Source of the DNA: Candidatus Roizmanbacteria bacterium CG_4_9_14_0_8_um_filter_34_12 | GTDB lineage: Bacteria; Patescibacteriota; Microgenomatia; UBA1406; GWC2-37-13 | DNA length: 5,830 nucleotides | Assembly: GCA_002789465.1 (NCBI GenBank) | Contig: PFTH01000222.1 | Coordinates: forward strand, 1 to 5,830 | Reading direction: 5' to 3' | Shown: positions 1-4,090 of the stretch, in pieces | How the letters are laid out: every line of letters begins with the position of its first letter | How positions within the stretch are numbered: position 1 is the stretch's first letter | The notes under the pieces: model-generated | Databases searched by the model: none | What the model saw: the letters and a program-made list of their open reading frames with translations, nothing else | Told to the model about the DNA's origin: nothing | Translations under genes and position numbers: made by a program

Positions 1-156
1 ATCCAGACGATGTTCAAAGCGTAGTTTTTGGATTCGGGAAAAACGGTCAAACTCGTTTATCAGAAGACGATATAAGGTTAAGCTAAAAGCCGCACTAATA
101 ATCACTAAGATTAATAGATACCAGAGGGTTAATTTTATACGGGCGCTATGAAACAT
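1..156 (-). CDS. Sensor histidine kinase, N-terminal fragment (truncated by window edge)
   Basis: Reading leftwards from an ATG at 156-154 there are 52 codons without a stop, running off the window. The fragment begins MFHSARIKLTLWYLL, followed by one hydrophobic membrane helix at about residues 9-32 and then a charged juxtamembrane stretch (NEFDRFSRIQ). This is the usual opening of membrane-bound HisKA sensor kinases of the OmpR/PhoR type; the second helix, HAMP, HisKA and ATPase domains would lie outside. It lies downstream of, and on the same strand as, the response regulator at 353-1030, so the two form a two-component pair. They are separated by 196 nt filled with hairpin repeats, whereas such pairs usually overlap or nearly touch. 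No Shine-Dalgarno sequence precedes the ATG. The kinase assignment rests on the N-terminal pattern plus the neighbour; no catalytic motif is visible here. Confidence 0.72.
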   Translation of the reverse strand, partial: MFHSARIKLTLWYLLILVIISAAFSLTLYRLLINEFDRFSRIQKLRFEHRLD

Positions 157-162
157 TTATTA

Positions 163-192
163 ATTTTAAATTTAAAATAAGTTAAACGTCAT
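163..192 (-). promoter_or_regulatory. Candidate promoter of the histidine kinase
   Basis: On the minus strand a -10-like TAAAAT lies at 168-163, leaving 6 nt before the ATG at 156. A weak -35-like ATGACG lies at 192-187 with an 18-nt spacer. The TGAC core of the -35 is the outer end of the hairpin repeat starting at 188. Transcription would start at or next to the ATG, giving a leaderless mRNA. This is inferred from sequence only, in an AT-rich stretch where such matches arise easily. Confidence 0.35.
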
Positions 193-318
193 TCCCATCC
201 CCGCCTGCGCGGGGATAAATTCCGATGGGCTACAAGTCCCCGTTAGGGGAGATCCAGTCTATAATTACCTTATTTATAATGTATATTATGTCTGGATTCC
301 CTCCTCCGAGGGAATGAC
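188..318. repeat. Composite inverted-repeat block (MITE/REP-like) between regulator and kinase
   Basis: The block starts with GTCATTCCC (188-196) and ends with its exact reverse complement GGGAATGAC (310-318). A second inner pair is ATCCAG (252-257) and CTGGAT (292-297). It thus consists of two repeat units facing each other: a long one at 188-257 and a short 27-nt one at 292-318. The long unit carries an 8-bp hairpin with stem ATCCCCGC (197-204) and GCGGGGAT (209-216), and a 5-bp hairpin TCCCC/GGGGA (237-241/246-250). It is G+C-rich against an AT-rich background. No target-site duplication is visible at the ends. It may have inserted between two genes that were once adjacent. Confidence 0.75.
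292..318 (+). repeat. 27-nt hairpin repeat, copy 1 (ATTCCC-N8-GGGAAT)
   Basis: The unit reads CTGG, then stem ATTCCCTC (296-303), loop CTCC, stem GAGGGAAT (308-315), then GAC. The 8-bp stem is perfect. It shares ends and length with the copies at 1697 and 4017. It lies just beyond the stop codon of the response regulator and could act as a 3' hairpin for that transcript, but no T-run follows it, so it is not a classical intrinsic terminator. Confidence 0.8.
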
Positions 319-352
319 TTTCTGTATCAAAGGTAATAAACATATAGAAAAA

Positions 353-1030
353 TTACTCGTTACTGATTTTATAACCAAAACCACGGACAGTTTTTATTAG
401 TGGTAATTGGTTTTTGAATGGCACGTCGATTTTATCACGTAATTTTTTTATATGGGCTTCAACCGTGTTGGGAAGAATTTTGGACTCGTAATCCCAGACT
501 TGAGTAATAATTTTATCTTTTGTTAATATCTGGTTAGGGTGGCGAAGTAAATATTCAAGCAACATATATTCTTTGTTAGAGAGCATAATCGGTGTTTTAC
601 CACGTTTCACTTCATAGGTTTCTGTATTAAGAGTTAAATCAGAAAGCGATAAAACCACATTTATCATTTCGCCTTTTCTTCTTGTTAAGGCCTTGATTCT
701 AGCAAGTAACTCATCAAATGAAAAAGGCTTAGTAAGATAGTCATCTGCTCCCGAATTCAATCCCTCGACTTTTTCATGGATTTGACCCTTAGCTGTGAGC
801 ATTAGTATAGGCGTGGAGTTATTTTCTTTACGGAGTGATTGACAGATTTCAATGCCACTTATTTCCGGAAGCATGATATCTAAAATAATCAAATCATATT
901 TTTCAGTTGACGCAAGATCATAACCATCATTGCCGGAATAAGCAACATCAACAATATATTTTTCCTGCTCGAGACCTTTTTTTATTGAATCAGCGATTCT
1001 TTTTTCATCCTCAACTACTAGTATTTTCAT
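353..1030 (-). CDS. OmpR/PhoB-family DNA-binding response regulator
   Basis: The 225-residue protein has the full length and order of the OmpR family. The receiver domain spans residues 1-118: acidic pocket E7-D8-E9 in ILVVEDE, phospho-acceptor D51 in LIILDIMLPE, T79 in MLTA, and K101 in YLTKPF. The winged-helix domain spans about 130-223, with recognition helix TVEAHIKKLRDKI and the C-terminal hairpin TVRGFGYKI typical of the family. When phosphorylated by a partner kinase, most likely the one starting at 156, it should dimerise and bind direct repeats near target promoters. The start at 1030 is right for the family because the MKILVVEDE strand must be intact. No Shine-Dalgarno precedes it, but a TATAAT ends 8 nt before the ATG, suggesting a leaderless mRNA. 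The physiological signal cannot be read from the sequence. Confidence 0.96.
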   Translation of the reverse strand: MKILVVEDEKRIADSIKKGLEQEKYIVDVAYSGNDGYDLASTEKYDLIILDIMLPEISGIEICQSLRKENNSTPILMLTAKGQIHEKVEGLNSGADDYLTKPFSFDELLARIKALTRRKGEMINVVLSLSDLTLNTETYEVKRGKTPIMLSNKEYMLLEYLLRHPNQILTKDKIITQVWDYESKILPNTVEAHIKKLRDKIDVPFKNQLPLIKTVRGFGYKISNE

Positions 1031-1038
1031 ATATGTAT

Positions 1039-1068
1039 ATTATAATCTGATTCTTAATTTTGACTGAA
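1039..1068 (-). promoter_or_regulatory. Candidate promoter of the response regulator
   Basis: On the minus strand a perfect -10 hexamer TATAAT occupies 1044-1039, 8 nt before the ATG at 1030. The best -35 match is a poor TTCAGT at 1068-1063 with an 18-nt spacer; weak -35 boxes are common at regulated promoters. Initiation would fall within about 2 nt of the ATG. It overlaps the divergent promoter at 1060-1089, so the two genes could be controlled together. Confidence 0.55.
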
Positions 1069-1089
1069 GAAAAGCGATTATTTTATATC
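1060..1089 (+). promoter_or_regulatory. Candidate promoter of the VTT-domain gene
   Basis: TTGACT (1060-1065) matches the -35 consensus in five of six positions. Seventeen nt later lies TTATAT (1083-1088); TATATC at 1084-1089 is an alternative with an 18-nt spacer. Initiation would be near 1095-1097, only about 5 nt before the GTG at 1101. A second candidate is the extended -10-like TGCTATACT at 1111-1119, which would suit the ATG at 1131. Confidence 0.5.
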
Positions 1090-1100
1090 TGGATAGAGAT

Positions 1101-1688
1101 GTGAAAAGGATGCTATACTTAAAGCTAAACATGTTTCCAAAAAGACACGAGAAAATTTGGGCGCTTGCAGGCTTGGTAATTGCCATGATTTTTATTTATT
1201 ACGTCGCAAAAAATCTGCGAGATATTAAAACAATTGTTAGTTATGCAGGTTTGACTGCGCCGGTTGTAATAATTATTTTATACGCACTTTTCGCAATTAC
1301 CCCAATTTCAACCGATCCATTAACCGTAGTTTCCAGTGCGATGTTTGGTCCTTTATTTGGAGTATTGATTAGTTGGATTGGCAACTGTGTTGCTTCTTTA
1401 GTTGAATATTATTTTGGCAGTCATATTGGAAAAATTGCTAACTTTAAAGAAATACGAAAAAAATTACCTTTTGGATTAGGAAAATTACCAATAAATTCTC
1501 CTTGGTTTTTGATTGGTGGTCGATTGATTCCAGGATATGGTGGGAAAATTATTAGTATTTTGGCGGGAGTTCATCACGTTAAATTGATTTTATATTTATG
1601 GACATCGGCATTAACTAATTTTCTAGGATCATTGTTTTTAGTGTTAGGAGGATATCATATTATTCGATTGATTCATTTATTAAAGTGA
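1101..1688 (+). CDS. VTT-domain (TVP38/TMEM64, DedA-like) membrane protein
   Basis: The predicted 195-residue protein has a basic N-terminus and hydrophobic segments at about residues 20-37, 52-70, 83-103, 148-160 and 163-184. Two family signatures are clear: FGPLFG (82-87) within a glycine-rich helix followed by GNCVASLVEYYFG, and GGRLIPGYGG (139-148), which matches the arginine/proline re-entrant motif of the VTT domain. Proteins of this family lie in the cytoplasmic membrane and are linked to lipid scrambling or transport and membrane integrity; the substrate here is unknown. The first possible start is a GTG at 1101. In-frame ATGs at 1110 and 1131 are alternatives, and none has a well-placed Shine-Dalgarno, so up to ten N-terminal residues are uncertain. 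The gene is divergent from the response regulator and may be its target. It ends with TGA just before a hairpin repeat. Confidence 0.88.
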   Translation: MKRMLYLKLNMFPKRHEKIWALAGLVIAMIFIYYVAKNLRDIKTIVSYAGLTAPVVIIILYALFAITPISTDPLTVVSSAMFGPLFGVLISWIGNCVASLVEYYFGSHIGKIANFKEIRKKLPFGLGKLPINSPWFLIGGRLIPGYGGKIISILAGVHHVKLILYLWTSALTNFLGSLFLVLGGYHIIRLIHLLK

Positions 1689-1696
1689 ATTTTAAT

Positions 1697-1723
1697 CTGG
1701 ATTCCCGTCTTCACGGGAATGAC
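1697..1723 (+). repeat. 27-nt hairpin repeat, copy 2, in a convergent intergenic gap
   Basis: The unit is CTGG, stem ATTCCCGT (1701-1708), loop CTTC, stem ACGGGAAT (1713-1720), then GAC: a perfect 8-bp stem with a 4-nt loop. It lies between two convergent genes, the VTT gene ending at 1688 and the H-cluster-domain gene ending at 1764, where it could fold in either transcript and act as a shared 3' hairpin. No T-run follows on either side, so intrinsic termination is unproven. Confidence 0.85.
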
Positions 1724-1763
1724 AATAATACACACATTATTTATAGACAATCAAATAGTTTGT

Positions 1764-2555
1764 TTAGATGGGAGATTTTTGGAACTCAATAATTCGTTGT
1801 TTGCGCTCTTCAGTTGAAAGTGGACTTATAATTCCCGGACCGTTAATACAACCACCATCGCAAAAAAGGACATCAATAAAACGAATTGATTGGTTGTCTT
1901 TAAATTCCTCAAGAACAATGTCAATATTTTTCCAGTTAGAAACAATTCTAATCTCTTTATCCTTTAGAAGGGTTTGAGTACCACTTGTAAAAGTGAGTCC
2001 GCCATCGAAAGGATATATCCGGGTGGATGGTTCAGAAAGATCAAACTTGTCGTTAGATAATTCATTTATTTGAGGAGTTGCGAATTGAGAAAATAACTCA
2101 TCGAGTTCTTTATATGTAATTACGATAATATTTAATTCGGGGTAATCTTCACTGGCTTCAAGTTTTTTTACAATGCACGGACCGATAAAAACCGGTTGAT
2201 AACCAAGATATTTTTCTGTCACAATTTTGGCGGTGGCGATCATTGGTGAGTCTGCCTTGAATGCTAAATAAGGAATTAGATCAGGATGCTTGGTACGGAT
2301 ATAGCGGACAAAACTAGCGCAGGGACTAGTGATGAAACGGCCGGTGGGATTATTAATTAACAGGTTTACAACTGCTTCGTTAGTTTTTTTTGCACCCACT
2401 GCTACTTCCACCACATAAGAAAAACCTAATTGTTTTAAACGGGTGACTATTTGTGGGTATTGATAAACAATTGGGAATGAAGGTGCCAACATGGCTACTA
2501 ACTTAGATTTATTTTTTATTAATTCGGTAAGCATATTTACTTCGTCCTCGTCCAT
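1764..2555 (-). CDS. [FeFe]-hydrogenase large-subunit C-terminal (H-cluster) domain protein, stand-alone
   Basis: The 263-residue protein is essentially only the H-cluster domain (Fe_hyd_lg_C type). The domain opening VAMLAPSFP is at 20-28. Signature L1 is TSPCASF (76-82), L2 is GPCIVKK (125-131), and L3 is FCDGGCINGPG (231-241). Thus C79, C127, C232 and C236, equivalents of the four H-cluster [4Fe-4S] ligands, are all kept. The cysteine that shuttles protons in catalytic enzymes (first Cys of TSCCP) is proline 78, and the usual Met of L2 is glycine. N-terminal ferredoxin-like domains are absent. This resembles the sensory or poorly characterised hydrogenase-like groups rather than fast H2-evolving enzymes. 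It follows the membrane-protein gene by 7 nt in one operon. The first ATG gives an acidic MDEDEVN start without a Shine-Dalgarno; the in-frame ATG at 2534 has GAGG 11 nt upstream and would remove seven residues. Confidence 0.85.
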   Translation of the reverse strand: MDEDEVNMLTELIKNKSKLVAMLAPSFPIVYQYPQIVTRLKQLGFSYVVEVAVGAKKTNEAVVNLLINNPTGRFITSPCASFVRYIRTKHPDLIPYLAFKADSPMIATAKIVTEKYLGYQPVFIGPCIVKKLEASEDYPELNIIVITYKELDELFSQFATPQINELSNDKFDLSEPSTRIYPFDGGLTFTSGTQTLLKDKEIRIVSNWKNIDIVLEEFKDNQSIRFIDVLFCDGGCINGPGIISPLSTEERKQRIIEFQKSPI

Positions 2556-2562
2556 AGTTTAT

Positions 2563-3087
2563 TTAAAGACTGTCTTTAACAAAGACAGTCTTTATTTTCA
2601 AGGCAATGATTCCTCCAAATATTGCCGTGATTAGTTGAAAAATTCCCATGCTTGTTAAGAATACCGCCGGAACTAATTTTAGTTGAAAATACATTGAGGC
2701 GAAAAGATATAACCAAAAACTTTTTATAAGTGAACTAAAAATAACACTAATTGTAAGGGGTAAGAATTTATTTAACTTAAAAAAAGTAAACATTAACAAT
2801 AAATTCCCGATCCAAATAAACGGTAGAAAGTAGAGAAGAAAAGGGGTGAATTTTCCAAACAACAATCCATGAGAAACAGCAGCTAAACTGGGTAAAATTG
2901 CAACTGACAGCCAATTTTTTCTTCCGAGGTTTTGAGAGACTACTAAGAATAAAAGGGTGTTAACTACAGTTCCAGTGAGCCACTGCGGACCAGAAATAAA
3001 AAGCGGAATGGCAAATGCCAAAATCGGGAGAACAAAATTTAATGGTAACGTAGTAATTTTTTCTAAAACTGTGGTCTGTGTTTTCAC
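2563..3087 (-). CDS. Small ECF-S-like multi-pass membrane protein paired with the H-cluster-domain protein
   Basis: The 174-residue protein is very hydrophobic, with about six membrane segments near residues 17-33, 38-51, 58-76, 82-102, 110-131 and 140-164. Conspicuous motifs are GPQWLTGTVVNTLLF (33-47), LPSLAAVSHGLL (65-76), LPFIWIGNLL (88-97) and FQLITAIFGGIIALK (150-164). Size and layout resemble substrate-binding S components of ECF transporters. From memory, similar proteins are often labelled iron hydrogenase in databases, probably because they sit next to H-cluster-domain genes. No metal ligand set is visible, so a catalytic role is unlikely; membrane anchoring or transport of a small molecule is possible. 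The start is a GTG at 3087. No ATG lies nearby and no Shine-Dalgarno precedes it, but a good promoter places the transcript start at the GTG itself. The last codons lie in a 14-bp palindrome. Confidence 0.8.
   Translation of the reverse strand: MKTQTTVLEKITTLPLNFVLPILAFAIPLFISGPQWLTGTVVNTLLFLVVSQNLGRKNWLSVAILPSLAAVSHGLLFGKFTPFLLYFLPFIWIGNLLLMFTFFKLNKFLPLTISVIFSSLIKSFWLYLFASMYFQLKLVPAVFLTSMGIFQLITAIFGGIIALKIKTVFVKDSL
2564..2594. repeat. Perfect 14-bp palindrome across the junction of the hydrogenase-like operon
   Basis: Arms at 2564-2577 and 2581-2594 are exact reverse complements around a 3-nt loop (AAC). Each arm contains AAAGAC-N-GTCTTT, itself a 6-bp palindrome around one centre base, so the site can also be read as two tandem dyads 16 bp apart. 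It covers the last codons and stop of the membrane-protein gene and ends 8 nt before the ATG of the next gene. In the mRNA it would form a strong stem. No U-run follows, so roles in processing, stability, attenuation or protein binding are more likely than simple termination. Confidence 0.8.
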
Positions 3088-3093
3088 GATTTT

Positions 3094-3122
3094 ATAATAG
3101 ATGATTTTTACCCATTAATCAA
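3094..3122 (-). promoter_or_regulatory. Promoter of the membrane-protein/H-cluster-domain operon
   Basis: On the minus strand TTGATT (3122-3117) is followed by a 17-nt spacer and TATTAT (3099-3094): four and five matches to the -35 and -10 consensus at ideal spacing. The start of transcription would fall at 3088-3086, coinciding with the GTG start at 3087, which implies a leaderless mRNA beginning with GUG. The promoter lies in the 40-bp gap after the nucleotidyltransferase gene, so the operon need not depend on readthrough. Confidence 0.6.
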
Positions 3123-3127
3123 TAAAA

Positions 3128-3895
3128 TTACTTATTTAATAATCCAAAATTATTTAAGGTGTACTTAATAAAATCTAACGTTTTTATTAAATGATTAAAA
3201 TTTTTTCCTATTTTCCATGATAATGCTTCATTGATTAGCAATATCCATTTCTTGTCTAATATATCTTTAGCATATGAAGCAGCTTTTGATTTTGAAACGA
3301 TACCTCCCCTTTGGATTGTATAAAAAGCTCGACACATTGTTAAAACTGCATATACCTGATAATCATTTTTGATAAGTCGCGAATGGTCGATTAGTTGAGG
3401 GCACCACCAATTTTTTAAAGACTCAATAACTGCTTTTTTTAACTCATTTTGAGTTACAGGTTTAATAAACAATTTAGGACTCTGTCCTTTTATCGTTATT
3501 CCATTTTCTCTTAATATGTGTTTTTCAATTAATCCAAAACCATCGATATAAAACTTTCCATCAATATGAAGACAGGGAAAAAAAGCTTTTTCTTGAAAGT
3601 AATTTTTTAAGGACTTTATAGGAATATAAATACACTCTATTCTTTTGGCGTATGGTAAATTACTTAAAGTTATTTTTTTATGTAATAATTTTAGTTTTTT
3701 CAACAAACTATCAGAAAGAGCATTTTCTGTAAGAATAACTAAATCAATATCGCTTCTATCAGGAGCAAAATCATTTAATGCTAAAGAGCCATGGATATAC
3801 ATACCAATAAATTGACCGTTTAAAATATCAGAAATCTTAATAAGAAGATGGTCTATTATTTTATTAACAGAAGGATAAGGAGTGAAAGATTTCAT
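3128..3895 (-). CDS. AadA-like nucleotidyltransferase (aminoglycoside adenylyltransferase family, DUF4111-type C-terminus)
   Basis: The 255-residue protein has the length and two-domain plan of ANT(3'')/AadA-type enzymes. The nucleotidyltransferase core is at about residues 20-100: the G36-S37 loop in YIHGSLAL, the metal-binding pair D49 and D51 in RSDIDLVIL, and an acidic residue E87 in KRIECIY at the position of the third catalytic acid. The helical C-terminal half carries segments that resemble AadA, such as LTMCRAFYTIQRGGIVSKSKAASYA (about 185-209, shown in part: LTMCRAFY and SKSKAASYA). Family members transfer AMP from ATP to an aminoglycoside hydroxyl. In an environmental genome the true acceptor may differ, so resistance should not be assumed. 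It is on the same strand as the downstream operon, with a 40-bp gap that holds that operon's promoter. It starts with ATG and has no Shine-Dalgarno. Confidence 0.85.
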   Translation of the reverse strand: MKSFTPYPSVNKIIDHLLIKISDILNGQFIGMYIHGSLALNDFAPDRSDIDLVILTENALSDSLLKKLKLLHKKITLSNLPYAKRIECIYIPIKSLKNYFQEKAFFPCLHIDGKFYIDGFGLIEKHILRENGITIKGQSPKLFIKPVTQNELKKAVIESLKNWWCPQLIDHSRLIKNDYQVYAVLTMCRAFYTIQRGGIVSKSKAASYAKDILDKKWILLINEALSWKIGKNFNHLIKTLDFIKYTLNNFGLLNK

Positions 3896-3904
3896 AATTT
3901 TTTA

Positions 3905-3931
3905 ATTGTATGAAACAAATTGATTTATCAA
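3905..3931 (-). promoter_or_regulatory. Candidate promoter of the nucleotidyltransferase
   Basis: On the minus strand TACAAT (3910-3905) is a five-of-six -10 match ending 9 nt before the ATG at 3895. TTGATA (3931-3926) is a five-of-six -35 match, but the spacer is short at 15 nt. The -35 overlaps a CAATTG dyad arm. Initiation would be within a few nt of the ATG. Confidence 0.4.
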
Positions 3932-3969
3932 TTGGATTAATTAATAGATTATTAATTTTAAATCAATTG
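3918..3969. repeat. AT-rich dyads in the divergent intergenic region
   Basis: Three nested dyads are present. AATTGAT (3918-3924) pairs with ATCAATT (3927-3933). AATTAATA (3939-3946) pairs with TATTAATT (3950-3957) around a 3-nt loop. CAATTGGATT (3929-3938) and AATCAATTG (3961-3969) form an imperfect outer pair. The outer arms overlap the -35-like boxes of both outward-facing promoters (TTGATA on minus, TTGACA at 3967-3972 on plus), an arrangement expected of an operator, but simple AT-richness could also explain it. Confidence 0.45.
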
Positions 3970-3995
3970 ACATAAAAGTTAAAGTATATTACATA
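3967..3995 (+). promoter_or_regulatory. Possible distal promoter upstream of the acetyl-CoA synthetase
   Basis: TTGACA (3967-3972) is a perfect -35 consensus. At 17 nt there is only a weak TACATA (3990-3995). If used, transcription would start near 4002 and carry the hairpin repeat at 4017-4043 in a leader of about 90 nt. Weakly supported. Confidence 0.25.
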
Positions 3996-4016
3996 AAGCA
4001 ATAGTTTATTAAAACT

Positions 4017-4043
4017 CTAGATACCCGTCTTCACGGGGATGAC
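4017..4043 (+). repeat. 27-nt hairpin repeat, copy 3 (degenerate)
   Basis: It matches the copy at 1697-1723 in 24 of 27 positions. The core stem CCCGT (4024-4028) and ACGGG (4033-4037) around loop CTTC is intact, but two of the changes create an A-G mismatch in the outer stem. It lies upstream of the acetyl-CoA synthetase in the same orientation as the other two short copies. Confidence 0.8.
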
Positions 4044-4078
4044 AAAAAACGGATATTTCGTTTTTTAGTTGCCACATG

Positions 4079-4084
4079 TATAAT
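4079..4084 (+). promoter_or_regulatory. -10 element directly before the acetyl-CoA synthetase
   Basis: A perfect TATAAT ends 6 nt before the ATG at 4091, so transcription would begin at about the A of the start codon. No good -35 is seen at the proper distance (TTTCGT at 4056-4061 is poor). It fits the leaderless pattern seen at the other genes. Confidence 0.5.
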
Positions 4085-4090
4085 CTTTAT

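Noticed and set aside
188..318. Possible CRISPR array or RNA gene
   Set aside because: Only two units in opposite orientation with unequal lengths and no regular spacers; nothing resembles a tRNA or a known structured RNA beyond simple hairpins.
1686..1688. TGA read as glycine (alternative code)
   Set aside because: Reading through would translate the hairpin repeat and add unrelated sequence; no other gene here contains an internal TGA, so TGA is an ordinary stop.
1697..1723. Classical Rho-independent terminator
   Set aside because: The hairpin is good, but no T-run follows in either direction, and the same sequence recurs upstream of a gene at 4017, so it is better described as a repeat.
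1768..1977. 69-codon plus-strand reading frame
   Set aside because: It lies wholly antisense to the H-cluster-domain gene, whose motifs are clear; the frame has no recognisable domain and is a shadow.
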